32,670 nt of DNA, taken from contig JBCDBQ010000013.1 of NCBI GenBank assembly GCA_039183375.1, forward strand, positions 1-32,670, in the 5' to 3' direction. The first letter of the stretch is position 1, and each line of letters opens with the position of its first letter. Shown here in pieces: positions 25,368 through 32,267 of this stretch. The notes beneath the pieces were generated by a model. It did not search any database and had not been told where the DNA came from. It worked only from the letters and a program-made list of their open reading frames with translations. The position numbers and the translations under genes are program-made. The DNA is from Tectiglobus sp039183375 (GTDB lineage Bacteria; Pseudomonadota; Alphaproteobacteria; Rhizobiales; Hyphomicrobiaceae).

Positions 25368-26339
25368 TTGGGCACACCAGCGGATATGGGGGCGTTCAAG
25401 TCCAAACAGTCGGGAGCGCATCTCACAATGCCAGAGACGCCGCTCACGCATAACTTAAGAGACATCATGCGCACGGAGCTAAGCTCGCCGGACATGCATG
25501 TCTCATGCATAGCCGGTGAACTGGCAACTCCCTTTTCATCGCCAGCATCTGGTCCGCCAGTTTTTGCGATCACATTTTTCGTCAGCGGCCGGGGCAGAGT
25601 ATCCGTCGACGGTGGTCGACCGATGAACGTGGAAAACAACACGGCGGTCGTGTTCTATAGTGACCGGCATGTCTCAGGACACGACTATTTCGAGGCCGGT
25701 GTTTATCTGGATGCTATTCATATACGACTATCTTTGGATTACATTCGCTCAGCGACAGGTCAGAAACTTGTTAGCGGCACCAACGCGTTGGTGGTGGATT
25801 GCGGCAGAGCGGATGTGGGATCGGTACTCTGGGGGCTGCCAATGTCGGCCGACATGATCAAGATTGCCCGGGAAATTAGTTCCTGCTCAATTGAAGATGG
25901 CTACCTCCGAGAGATCTTCATGAGGGGCAAGGTCGCAGAGGCATTTGCGGTAACATTCGATGCCGTGCGCGTCCGCGCTGACAGCAACATCAGGTTAACG
26001 CACGCGCACCAGGCCGGGGTTATGGCTGCGAAACAATTGTTGGACGATGCCATCGATAAAGCCTGGACCATCGAACTGCTCGCGGCGGAAGTCGAGCTTA
26101 GTGAGACGATGCTGAAACGCGGATTTCGTCAGATATTAGGTAAAACCGTGAGGCAGTATCTGCGTGAGGCACGGGTAAAACATGCCCGCCAACTCATGAC
26201 GGATGGGCACACCGTGACTGATGCTGCTCTCGCAGCTGGATTTCAAAATCTAAGCCACTTCAGTAAGTCCTTCCGCGAAATAACCGGCGTTCTTCCGAGC
26301 GAGTTTACCCGACAGCCAGGCCGCAGAAAGACCGGTTAG
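25368..26339 (+). CDS. AraC-family transcriptional regulator (unit 4)
   Basis: This is the only intact plus-strand gene. The 323-aa regulator has an N-terminal sensor with FAITFFVSGRGRVSVDGGRPM and a C-terminal double helix-turn-helix: TIELLAAEVELSETMLKRGF, VRQYLREARVKHARQLMTDG, VTDAALAAGFQNLSHFSKSFREITGVLPSEF. The TTG at 25368 has GAGGTGG about 7 nt upstream and is the best-supported start. ATG codons at 25386 and 25428 are alternatives that would remove 6 or 20 residues without touching a domain. Its divergent position implies that it controls receptor 4, the MFS permease and the monooxygenase. Confidence 0.86.
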   Translation: MGTPADMGAFKSKQSGAHLTMPETPLTHNLRDIMRTELSSPDMHVSCIAGELATPFSSPASGPPVFAITFFVSGRGRVSVDGGRPMNVENNTAVVFYSDRHVSGHDYFEAGVYLDAIHIRLSLDYIRSATGQKLVSGTNALVVDCGRADVGSVLWGLPMSADMIKIAREISSCSIEDGYLREIFMRGKVAEAFAVTFDAVRVRADSNIRLTHAHQAGVMAAKQLLDDAIDKAWTIELLAAEVELSETMLKRGFRQILGKTVRQYLREARVKHARQLMTDGHTVTDAALAAGFQNLSHFSKSFREITGVLPSEFTRQPGRRKTG

Positions 26340-26421
26340 TGGCGTTGTGATCGCCAACAATGGACCGGCAACTCTTTGCTGCGAACGCCTCTTGATATTG
26401 GCAATCTGAAAAGAAACTCCG

Positions 26422-26655
26422 ATGCTTGTTCAAGGTGATTTGGAAACTATCAATGCCGTTCGAGCGTCAGCCCAAAACAAGCCCGCGTTCGTTGCCCATC
26501 GTCGCAGAACTATTCGTAGCGCCTATCAGAAATCCTTTCTCGATGAAAGGGGAACTCAAGAGGTAGAAACTCTTGAAGAGCTAGCGGCGTCGCAGGGGCT
26601 CTTCGCCAAGTTGTGGTCAGAGCGGCAGAATTCTGCGAGCGGGCCTCTACTATAA
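26422..26655 (+). pseudogene. ABC exporter-type ATPase, C-terminal remnant
   Basis: The 77-codon frame reads as the last part of an exporter-fold ABC protein. It has an ETINAVRASAQNK helix, then FVAHRRRTIRSA with the H-loop His. FLDERGTQEVETLEELAAS and a GLFAKLWSERQNSAS tail follow. It lines up with the unit 3 half-transporter end (VVAHRLHTIRRADQILFLE then ERGTHNEL), with a few missing and substituted residues. The upstream Walker A, signature and membrane parts are absent, and the frame opens only 82 bases after the AraC stop. It is probably a relic of another half-transporter that once followed the unit 4 regulator. It could be translated but could not function as an ATPase. Confidence 0.6.
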
Positions 26656-27233
26656 GGTCGACTCGGCCCGCTAGGGTATTAGCCAAAGGTCCACCTGAAC
26701 TGATCCTACGATCAAATGAGATTAGCGATACATATGGCGTCCAAATTGAAGTCCAACAGGCACGCGACGGCAAATCCGTGGTTTCGGCGAAGCTGTAATG
26801 TATCCTCTCATTATCGTAACTTCGATGTAGATCTCGCCCTGCAGATCCTACGAATCCGACTTGGCGCGCACCATCGAGTTAGACGTTGAAGTGAAGACTA
26901 GGCACCCAATTCTTGTGAAGCACGGAATAACGCTGTGTCCCGCCTAACTGACCTTTGCCGTTACTGATGCTGCGTGGTGTTCGGACAATACTTGAGATGG
27001 GCAGTGCATGATCAGTTGGCAACTGAGGATAGGCGGCTGCAGCTTATGGTTGGAGGAAGTGGCAACATTGGTGCCAATGTCCGCTTCGTGGACAAAGCGG
27101 AAATGGAACATTGCTGACTCTCGGTGAGCTGGTGCTCCCAGTGCAGCGGTAACAACGAATGGGCAGCAATGCGACTTTGATTAACTGATAGCATTTGATG
27201 GGAGTTTCTTGCGCCATAGGCTCAAGCGAGGCA
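26656..27233. other. 580-bp stretch without a credible gene
   Basis: After the ABC remnant, one frame continues with RPARVLAKGPPELILRSNEI and a little more before a stop at 26798. It looks like decayed coding sequence, but I cannot name a family. The rest holds dispersed repeat copy C at 27074-27172 and nothing else I can identify. Confidence 0.45.
27074..27172 (+). repeat. dispersed intergenic repeat, copy C
   Basis: This copy has the most complete 5' hairpin of the set: TGTCCGCTTCGTGGACAAAG followed by CGG, so CCGCTT pairs with AAGCGG. GAGCTGGTGCTCCCAG and GGGCAGC follow, aligning with the copies at 173 and 5011. It has the same orientation as those two and lies on the opposite side of the uptake cluster. 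Confidence 0.65.
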
Positions 27234-27593
27234 TCACGTCGAATCTTCTCGTGGCAACCCGAGGCTATCATGTAAGAAGCCTTCGCCTTCCAAGTCTTGG
27301 ATTGTCTGTGCCTCTCGCATGATAAGGTCGATCGCAAGCCCCGGGTCACCTAAACGATCGGCAACGATTTTGCCGCCATTAATGAGTGCATCGCGCAAAT
27401 TCGACATAACTTCATCAGCGACATCGTCTTGTCGGAAAGCAAGATTCTCGGCGGCGTTGCTTTCGCGATAATTACCAGTCTTCTGGTCGAGCACCTTATG
27501 GCTGCTAGACTCTTCAAAGGCTACAGCGGAAATCTCCTGTTCAACATATACTCGTAGCAGTTCACTAATCTGATCTCTTAGCGATCTTTCCAT
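27234..27593 (-). CDS. small uncharacterised protein
   Basis: This 119-aa soluble, acidic, mostly helical protein matches no family I recognise. It has no signal peptide, no membrane segment and no cysteine pair. It begins MERSLRDQISELLRVYVEQE and includes QDDVADEVMSNLRDALINGG. ATG 27593 has AAAGG about 10 nt upstream; a start at 27626 would lack one. Codon use looks normal and the frame is intact among decayed neighbours, which argues that it is real. It stands alone, with repeat C downstream and a tRNA fragment upstream. It could belong to mobile-element cargo, but nothing visible shows that. Confidence 0.5.
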   Translation of the reverse strand: MERSLRDQISELLRVYVEQEISAVAFEESSSHKVLDQKTGNYRESNAAENLAFRQDDVADEVMSNLRDALINGGKIVADRLGDPGLAIDLIMREAQTIQDLEGEGFLHDSLGLPREDST

Positions 27594-27927
27594 TATGCAT
27601 TGACCTTTCAATCTGTTGAGACGCATGTATTTTTGTGCCTGACCGCGTTCAGCACCAACAAATCAAGTCTCGGTCAAATCCTGCCCCCGCAACCAACGAT
27701 TTCAATTACTTATACAGTTTAATCAATGGCATCAGAATTGCTGTTGCCGCACTATTGCCGCAAGTCAATCGTCATTTGCGGTACGAGGCCGCGACAGCAC
27801 ATCGTGCAGCCGTCATCTACTGATGTAGTGCTGAGCTGACCGCCGACGGCTGAAACTTTAGCATGTTTAGCATACCGGAACGCGGTAGCGCTTCTCGATA
27901 AATAGGAGTTGGCCCTGCTGCCCTAGG
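27594..27927. other. gene-free stretch holding a tRNA 3' fragment
   Basis: About 330 bases between the small gene and the oxidoreductase remnant. The only feature I can identify is the initiator-tRNA 3' fragment at 27671-27695. No complete tRNA can be folded here: the bases before the fragment do not supply an anticodon arm or a matching 5' acceptor strand. Confidence 0.55.
27671..27695 (+). other. 3' fragment of initiator tRNA-fMet, candidate att site
   Basis: From the T-loop to the CCA end this matches the alphaproteobacterial tRNA-fMet 3' end as I remember it. There are 22 identical bases ending ATCCTGCCCCCGCAACCA; just upstream one T of the T-loop is missing and the T-stem is broken. A match confined to the tRNA 3' end is what tyrosine-recombinase islands leave at the far end of an insertion. 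With this orientation the inserted DNA would lie to the left, on the side of the uptake cluster. No integrase gene is in the window. Confidence 0.6.
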
Positions 27928-28140
27928 CTACCTCAGCTTTATGACCCTGCCCGCTGCGTGCGATCGCTCCAGCGCGTCAATCAACGCGTGGCGGACGACG
28001 GCGTGATGGAAGTCGGGCGCGGGCGTTGCACCGGATTCAAGCGCTGCGGCATAGCGAGCGTAGGCCTGTGCCCCGTTGACCGCTGGGGTCTGAGGCATGT
28101 CTGCCGGGGCAAGGCGATAGTTCGTTGGCGAGACGATCTC
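27928..28140 (-). pseudogene. Gfo/Idh/MocA-type oxidoreductase, C-terminal remnant
   Basis: The last 60 or so codons read as the C-terminal end of a Gfo/Idh/MocA dehydrogenase: AYARYAAALESGATPAPDFH, then HAVVRHALIDALERSHAAGR and VIKL. The N-terminal Rossmann domain and catalytic region are missing. The frame passes straight into DNA that codes an IS3-family transposase end on the other strand at about 28141, so an insertion appears to have cut the gene and later deletion removed the rest. Confidence 0.55.
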
Positions 28141-28281
28141 CTTCATCTCGTCCTTGCCGATGCCAGACGAAAATGCGAGCGTTGGCGCAGAGACTACAAT
28201 AACGTTCGTCCGCATAGTGCCATTGGATACCAAACCCCGGCGGCACTGGCGAAACGCTCACCGGCTACGAGCCCGCCGTGA
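28141..28281 (+). mobile_element. IS3-family transposase (OrfB) C-terminal remnant
   Basis: The frame reads LVLADARRKCERWRRDYNNV then RPHSAIGYQTPAALAKRS and a stop. This is the conserved tail of IS3-family (IS407-like) integrase-type transposases. Only about 45 codons remain: the DDE catalytic residues, OrfA and the left end are all missing. It therefore cannot transpose. It directly abuts the oxidoreductase remnant on the opposite strand. Confidence 0.8.
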
Positions 28282-28375
28282 GCACAAAAGGCGGAAAGTT
28301 CTGGCCAGAAGTGGTCCAGGAATTGGGGCAAGCTCACACTTTTAGAGAAACCGCAAATCAGTGGCCCAGACATAA

Positions 28376-28792
28376 GGGGCTAAACACACCGACGATCCGG
28401 CTTCAGAGATCGAGGCTGTCTTCTGCGCATTCTACGACACTCTTTGCCGTGAAGATTGGCTTGTACCGCATCTGATATCAGGCCAGCGAGGAGGTGAGGC
28501 TGCTCTCCCACTAGTTGTGCGAGCGCTCCGAGCGTTTGAGACTATTGGCCTCCCGAGAGGTCAAGTCTGGCATGCATGCGCTCCACTTGTGCACTACACC
28601 TACGGAGAGGTGCTTGCTCTTTCGACCCAGCAACGAGCGGCACGAGAGAGAGCCATTCAAAAGCCCTTCGAGACGGAGGCGGGGAATGCTATTCGAGATT
28701 TTGCCATGAACGCTGGTCGAATTGACCCACGCAGCTGTTATCAGACGACCTTGCGTCGCTATCTAAAGGCAATCGTGGATGAGGTTGGGTAA
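28376..28792 (+). pseudogene. TetR-like regulator, C-terminal ligand-binding remnant
   Basis: An open frame without a good start reads ASEIEAVFCAFYDTL, REDWLVPHLISGQRGGEAAL, LRAFETIGLPRGQVWHACAP and LVHYTYGEVLALS, then RYLKAIVDEVG and a stop. The pattern (aromatic DWL-PHL, then AFE-GLP and Y-YG) resembles TetR_C ligand-binding domains. The N-terminal helix-turn-helix is absent, and a stop codon lies just upstream at 28373. GTG 28517 would give a 91-residue product, but I treat the whole as a remnant. The family call is by eye and moderate. Confidence 0.45.
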
Positions 28793-28937
28793 AGAAGGCC
28801 GCTTATGGTGTGTCGGAGCGCGGCTCGAGACTTCACGCTAATACGGGATTGAAAACTGATTGGCTGGCGATGTCGGCTGTAGACAAGATGCAAGCATACC
28901 CGAAATTTGATCAAAGCTGCCTTGGCGGTCAGCTGTT

Positions 28938-29000
28938 GCACTTGGAGTACCTGTTAACCGAGCGTCAGTGAGATGCCATATCCGCTTCATCCACATAGCA
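28938..29000 (-). repeat. dispersed intergenic repeat, inverted copy D (partial)
   Basis: Read on the minus strand this aligns with copy A. On the plus strand it shows CTTGGAGTACC, then a diverged middle, then GATGCCATATCCGCTT, all present in the reverse complement of 173-240. It is truncated and mutated after CCGCTT. With copy C it brackets the pseudogene-rich stretch in opposite orientation. Confidence 0.55.
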
Positions 29001-29069
29001 AACAACTAATCTAGAAACCTGAACCAGCCAGCTTAGTCGAAATGCATGACCATTGACGGGCCGGTACTA

Positions 29070-30215
29070 CTAAGCCGTTGCTTTGGTTGCTTCGCTGTTA
29101 GACCATTCTTGGCGACTGGCCTTCAAGATTTCTCGAAACGAGTCGACATTGAGGTTGCGGCCGATCAGAACGATTTTCGTGCGCTTGTCATCCGTCGGCC
29201 ATTGCTCAAGTTTGTCGATGGGATGAACAATATGCTGGACTCCGTGAACAACAACCGGCCTGTCTGGATCATCAGAAAGTGCGACCAGCCCCTTGATCCT
29301 CAATAAGTCTGTTCCAGCACTCATCTTGAGCGACTCAAGAAACATGAAAAAGACGACGGGGCTGACAGGTTCATCAAGCATGATGACATGACTTTGGATG
29401 TCGTCTCCGTGCCGTGTCCGATCGACATGATCGTGGTCATGATGATGACTGTGATCGTGACCATGGTGATGGTGATTTTCGTGGCCGTGACTGCCCTCGG
29501 TCTCAGCTAACACTTTCTCCGCATTGAGCCACGCGACGGCGTCCTCACCTTTAGTTCTAAGATCATATGTACCAGAGGCCAGTAGTAGAGCGTTCAACTC
29601 GGACCAGTCAGTATGGCGGTCAAGTATCCGCGCGCTCGAATTGATGCGGCGGATTCTTTGTCGTTCGAGCTCGATGTCACGCAAAGTAGCAGGATCGCTT
29701 GACATGTCAGTTTTCGTGAGAAGAACTGCATCCGCGAGTGCCAACTGCTTTAGTGCTTCCGGATGGTGCTCAAGCGTCATCGTGCCATTGACGATATCGA
29801 ACAAGGTCAAGAGCCGTGAGAACGCAAAATGCTGACTTACGACTTGATCGGCACGGTTCGCCGTAGGCGGTGACAACAGGGCATTGACAACGGGTGCCGG
29901 ATCCATAAGTCCAGTCGTTTCGACGAGGACGCGTTTTAATGATCCGATCTCTCCAAGCTCTTTTCTCAACCAAAGTTGATAAAGCGATTGCTTGATGTCA
30001 CTTGAGGCGGTGCAGCAAATGCAGCCCGTAGTCGTCATCACAAGTTCATCGCTGAAATCGGCGACGAGATCATGATCGACTTGGACATCTCCGAATTCAT
30101 TGATCAGTACGGCCGTTTCAGCAAATGCTGGATCACGCAAAAGCGCATTGAGAACCGTGGTTTTGCCGGCCCCCAAGAAGCCTGTAATGATCGTAATTGG
30201 GATCGGAGCTGTCAT
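29070..30215 (-). CDS. COG0523 (CobW/ZigA-like) GTPase with His-rich loop, putative zinc chaperone
   Basis: This 381-aa G3E-family P-loop GTPase is thought to load or traffic metal under zinc limitation. It has Walker A GFLGAGKTT (12-20), the metal-binding motif GCICC (64-68), ETTGLMDPAP (99-108), the TKTD base-recognition motif (167-170) and a His/Asp-rich stretch (about 243-269). A C-terminal CobW_C domain includes SPVVFFMFLESLK and LLRIKGLV. ATG 30215 has GAGAG about 8 nt upstream; the TTG at 30245 adds only a leader. It follows znuA after a terminator and has the same orientation. Cobalamin synthesis is unlikely because no cob genes are near and the partners are zinc transporters. Confidence 0.9.
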   Translation of the reverse strand: MTAPIPITIITGFLGAGKTTVLNALLRDPAFAETAVLINEFGDVQVDHDLVADFSDELVMTTTGCICCTASSDIKQSLYQLWLRKELGEIGSLKRVLVETTGLMDPAPVVNALLSPPTANRADQVVSQHFAFSRLLTLFDIVNGTMTLEHHPEALKQLALADAVLLTKTDMSSDPATLRDIELERQRIRRINSSARILDRHTDWSELNALLLASGTYDLRTKGEDAVAWLNAEKVLAETEGSHGHENHHHHGHDHSHHHDHDHVDRTRHGDDIQSHVIMLDEPVSPVVFFMFLESLKMSAGTDLLRIKGLVALSDDPDRPVVVHGVQHIVHPIDKLEQWPTDDKRTKIVLIGRNLNVDSFREILKASRQEWSNSEATKATA

Positions 30216-30288
30216 GATCGAACTCTCAGAACGTGGCTTGAACAACCGGACTAATAGTCAGCTCGTGACCCAGCGACAGCTGACAGTG

Positions 30289-30320
30289 AAAAACGGTCCA
30301 GCACGGTATTGCGCTGGACC
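30289..30320 (-). terminator. rho-independent terminator after znuA
   Basis: On the minus strand the stem GGTCCAGC pairs perfectly with GCTGGACC (plus-strand positions 30313-30320 and 30295-30302) around a 10-nt loop. A single G then a five-base T-run follow. It lies 44 bases past the znuA stop and ends the znu transcript ahead of the GTPase gene, which must use its own promoter or readthrough. Confidence 0.8.
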
Positions 30321-30345
30321 AATTATGAGTGCCTCAACAGGGCTC

Positions 30346-30362
30346 AGCCAGAGACTCTGGCT
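30346..30362. repeat. short palindrome at the znuA stop
   Basis: AGCCAGAGACTCTGGCT is a perfect 17-bp palindrome around a central A, starting two bases after the znuA stop codon. It has no T-run. With the terminator stem just beyond, it may stabilise the 3' end of the znuA message. Confidence 0.4.
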
Positions 30363-30363
30363 C

Positions 30364-31374
30364 TTATGAGCCAGTCATCGCTCCAGCCATAAGCGACGCA
30401 TTGTGGCGCATCATTTTTATATATGTTCCGGCGGGTCCGCTTGTCTTGGACAACGCATCAGAGAACAGTTGGCCACCGATTTTTGCACCGGTTTCTTTGG
30501 CGATCTGTTCGATCAGGCGAGGGTCACTGATGTTTTCGACGAACACGGCCTTGATGCCATCTTTGCGGATCTGATCGATCAACTTGGCAACGTCGGCAGC
30601 AGAAGCTTCACTCTCGGTTGATAGACCTTGGGGTGCTAGGACAGTCACGCCGTATGCCTTGGAAAAGTAGCCAAAGGCATCATGTGAGGTGATAATCGTT
30701 CGTTTGCCGGCTGCGATCTTGCTCAGCTGCGCGCGGACTTCAGCGTCGAGTGCTTCAAGTTTCTTGGTATAGGCTGCAGCATTCTTTTTGTATGTTTCAC
30801 AGCCGGCTGCGTCGACTTTACAAAGTCCATCCCTGACGTTTGCAGCGTAGACAATCACATTTTTCACATCCTGCCATGCATGCGGATCATGCTCGCCGTG
30901 GTGGTGATCATCGTGGCCCGCTTCTTTCTTCTCAGCAGTTTTGTGATCTTTGTGATCATCGTGACCAGCCTTTTTACCTTTCTCCGCTTTGTGCTCTTCT
31001 TTTCCGTGGTCATCATCATGATGCTCCTCAGTTTCGAGGAGCTTGATGCCCTTTGTTGCCGTCACAATCGGGCCTTTGTAGCCTGAGGCTTTGATCAGTC
31101 GCTCAATCCAACCTTCAAATTCGGCACCGTTCACGAAAACAACTGATGCTTTGGTTACAGTCGCAGCGTCAGCAGGTGTTGGCTGGTAGACGTGAGCATC
31201 ACCATCTGGCCCAACCAGTGTCTTAACCGCGATGCGGTCGCCGCCAACCTCGGAGACGACGTTTCCGAGAATTGAAAACGAAGCAACCACCGGCAGTTTG
31301 TCTGCTGCAAGAGCAGATGTTGCAGCCGATGTCGCAAAGGCCAATGCCATGCCTGCAAGTTTGAGATGTCTCAT
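30364..31374 (-). CDS. znuA: zinc ABC transporter periplasmic binding protein ZnuA
   Basis: This 336-aa cluster A-I binding protein has a signal peptide ending at ALAA (24). Likely metal ligands are His61 (GDAHVYQP), His165 (HDPHAW), His231 (TSHDAFGYF) and Asp306 (LFSDAL). A His/Asp/Glu/Lys-rich loop (about 117-162) lies before the second ligand. Manganese-specific relatives carry Glu at the third position; His there plus the His-rich loop favours zinc. The ATG has GGAG 7 nt upstream and is 23 nt after the znuB stop. The gene order znuC, znuB, znuA on the minus strand is compatible with one operon. Confidence 0.9.
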   Translation of the reverse strand: MRHLKLAGMALAFATSAATSALAADKLPVVASFSILGNVVSEVGGDRIAVKTLVGPDGDAHVYQPTPADAATVTKASVVFVNGAEFEGWIERLIKASGYKGPIVTATKGIKLLETEEHHDDDHGKEEHKAEKGKKAGHDDHKDHKTAEKKEAGHDDHHHGEHDPHAWQDVKNVIVYAANVRDGLCKVDAAGCETYKKNAAAYTKKLEALDAEVRAQLSKIAAGKRTIITSHDAFGYFSKAYGVTVLAPQGLSTESEASAADVAKLIDQIRKDGIKAVFVENISDPRLIEQIAKETGAKIGGQLFSDALSKTSGPAGTYIKMMRHNASLMAGAMTGS

Positions 31375-31397
31375 GATTTACTCCATTGAGCTTGAAC

Positions 31398-32267
31398 CTA
31401 GGCCTGGCGGTGTGGCGGTGGCAAGATGCGCCAAGCCAGTCCGCTGATGGGCCCGATGATCAGTGACACGACATAAATGCCGCCCGCCGATAGGATGATC
31501 GCTGGCCCGGAGGCAAGCGAGAAATGGTAGGAAACAAGTAAGCCCGCGACTGAGGAAATTATTGCGATCGCGACAGCGATCCCCATGAGGCCTTCAAGCG
31601 ACTTCGCCCACATTCGAGCACTGGCGGCTGGCAGCATCATCAAGCCGACCGCTAGCAATGTACCAAGGGCCTGGAATGCAGCCACAAGGTTGAGCACAAC
31701 AAGAACAAGAAACAGCAGGTGCGCGATACCACCGGTGCCAGAGGCAACCGCAAGAAACGAAGGATCAACGCATTCCGCAATGAGTGTTCTTATGATCGAT
31801 GCCAACACAATCAAACTGATCGTGGTTGTTGTGGCCAAAATGAAGAGCGCAGAGTCGTCCAGAGCCAACACCGTACCGAAAAGAACGTGCATTAAGTCGA
31901 CACTAGAACCCCGGGCGCTGACAATCAGAACACCAAAGGCAAGTGAGATCAGATAGAATGCTGCCAGGCTAGCATCCTCTCTTAGAATTGTAGTGCGGGC
32001 AACAAGACCGGCCGCGATGGCAATCGTAAGGCCTGCAATAATACCGCCGATTGTCATTGGCATTATCTGCAAACCGAAAAGCAAAAAGCCAATGGCCGCA
32101 CCAGGCAAGATCCCATGTGCCACGGCATCGCCAAAGAGGCTCATACGGCGCAGAAGCAGAAAAACACCAACAGGAGCTGCTCCGAGTGAGAGCACTATTG
32201 TTCCAACGAGCGCTCGCCGCATGAATGCATAATCGACGAAGGGTGTTATGAGAGTGTCATACACCAT
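31398..32267 (-). CDS. znuB: zinc ABC transporter permease ZnuB
   Basis: This 289-aa ABC-3 family permease has about eight membrane segments. Landmarks are RRALVGTIVLSLGAAPVGVF, RRMSLFGDAVAHGILPGAAI (the conserved SL-GDAVAHGILPG segment of this family) and ALGTLLAVGLMMLPAASARM. ATG 32267 gives an 11-nt overlap with znuC and has GAGA 9 nt upstream. A GTG at 32282 would add five residues. It forms the channel used by ZnuA and ZnuC. Manganese or iron relatives share the fold, so the metal is taken from ZnuA. Confidence 0.9.
   Translation of the reverse strand: MVYDTLITPFVDYAFMRRALVGTIVLSLGAAPVGVFLLLRRMSLFGDAVAHGILPGAAIGFLLFGLQIMPMTIGGIIAGLTIAIAAGLVARTTILREDASLAAFYLISLAFGVLIVSARGSSVDLMHVLFGTVLALDDSALFILATTTTISLIVLASIIRTLIAECVDPSFLAVASGTGGIAHLLFLVLVVLNLVAAFQALGTLLAVGLMMLPAASARMWAKSLEGLMGIAVAIAIISSVAGLLVSYHFSLASGPAIILSAGGIYVVSLIIGPISGLAWRILPPPHRQA

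Noticed and set aside
26613..26798. 61-codon plus-strand frame after the ABC remnant
   Set aside because: It may be decayed coding DNA, but no family can be recognised and it overlaps the remnant, so I did not list it as a gene.
27671..27695. complete tRNA gene
   Set aside because: Only the T-loop-to-CCA part matches; no anticodon arm, D arm or 5' acceptor strand can be found upstream.
28278..28475. 65-codon plus-strand frame after the IS3 remnant
   Set aside because: It overlaps the TetR-like frame, has no recognisable motif and probably covers the decayed IS end.
29070..30215. CobW role in cobalamin biosynthesis
   Set aside because: No cob or cbi genes are present and the neighbours are znuABC, so a zinc-related COG0523 role fits better.
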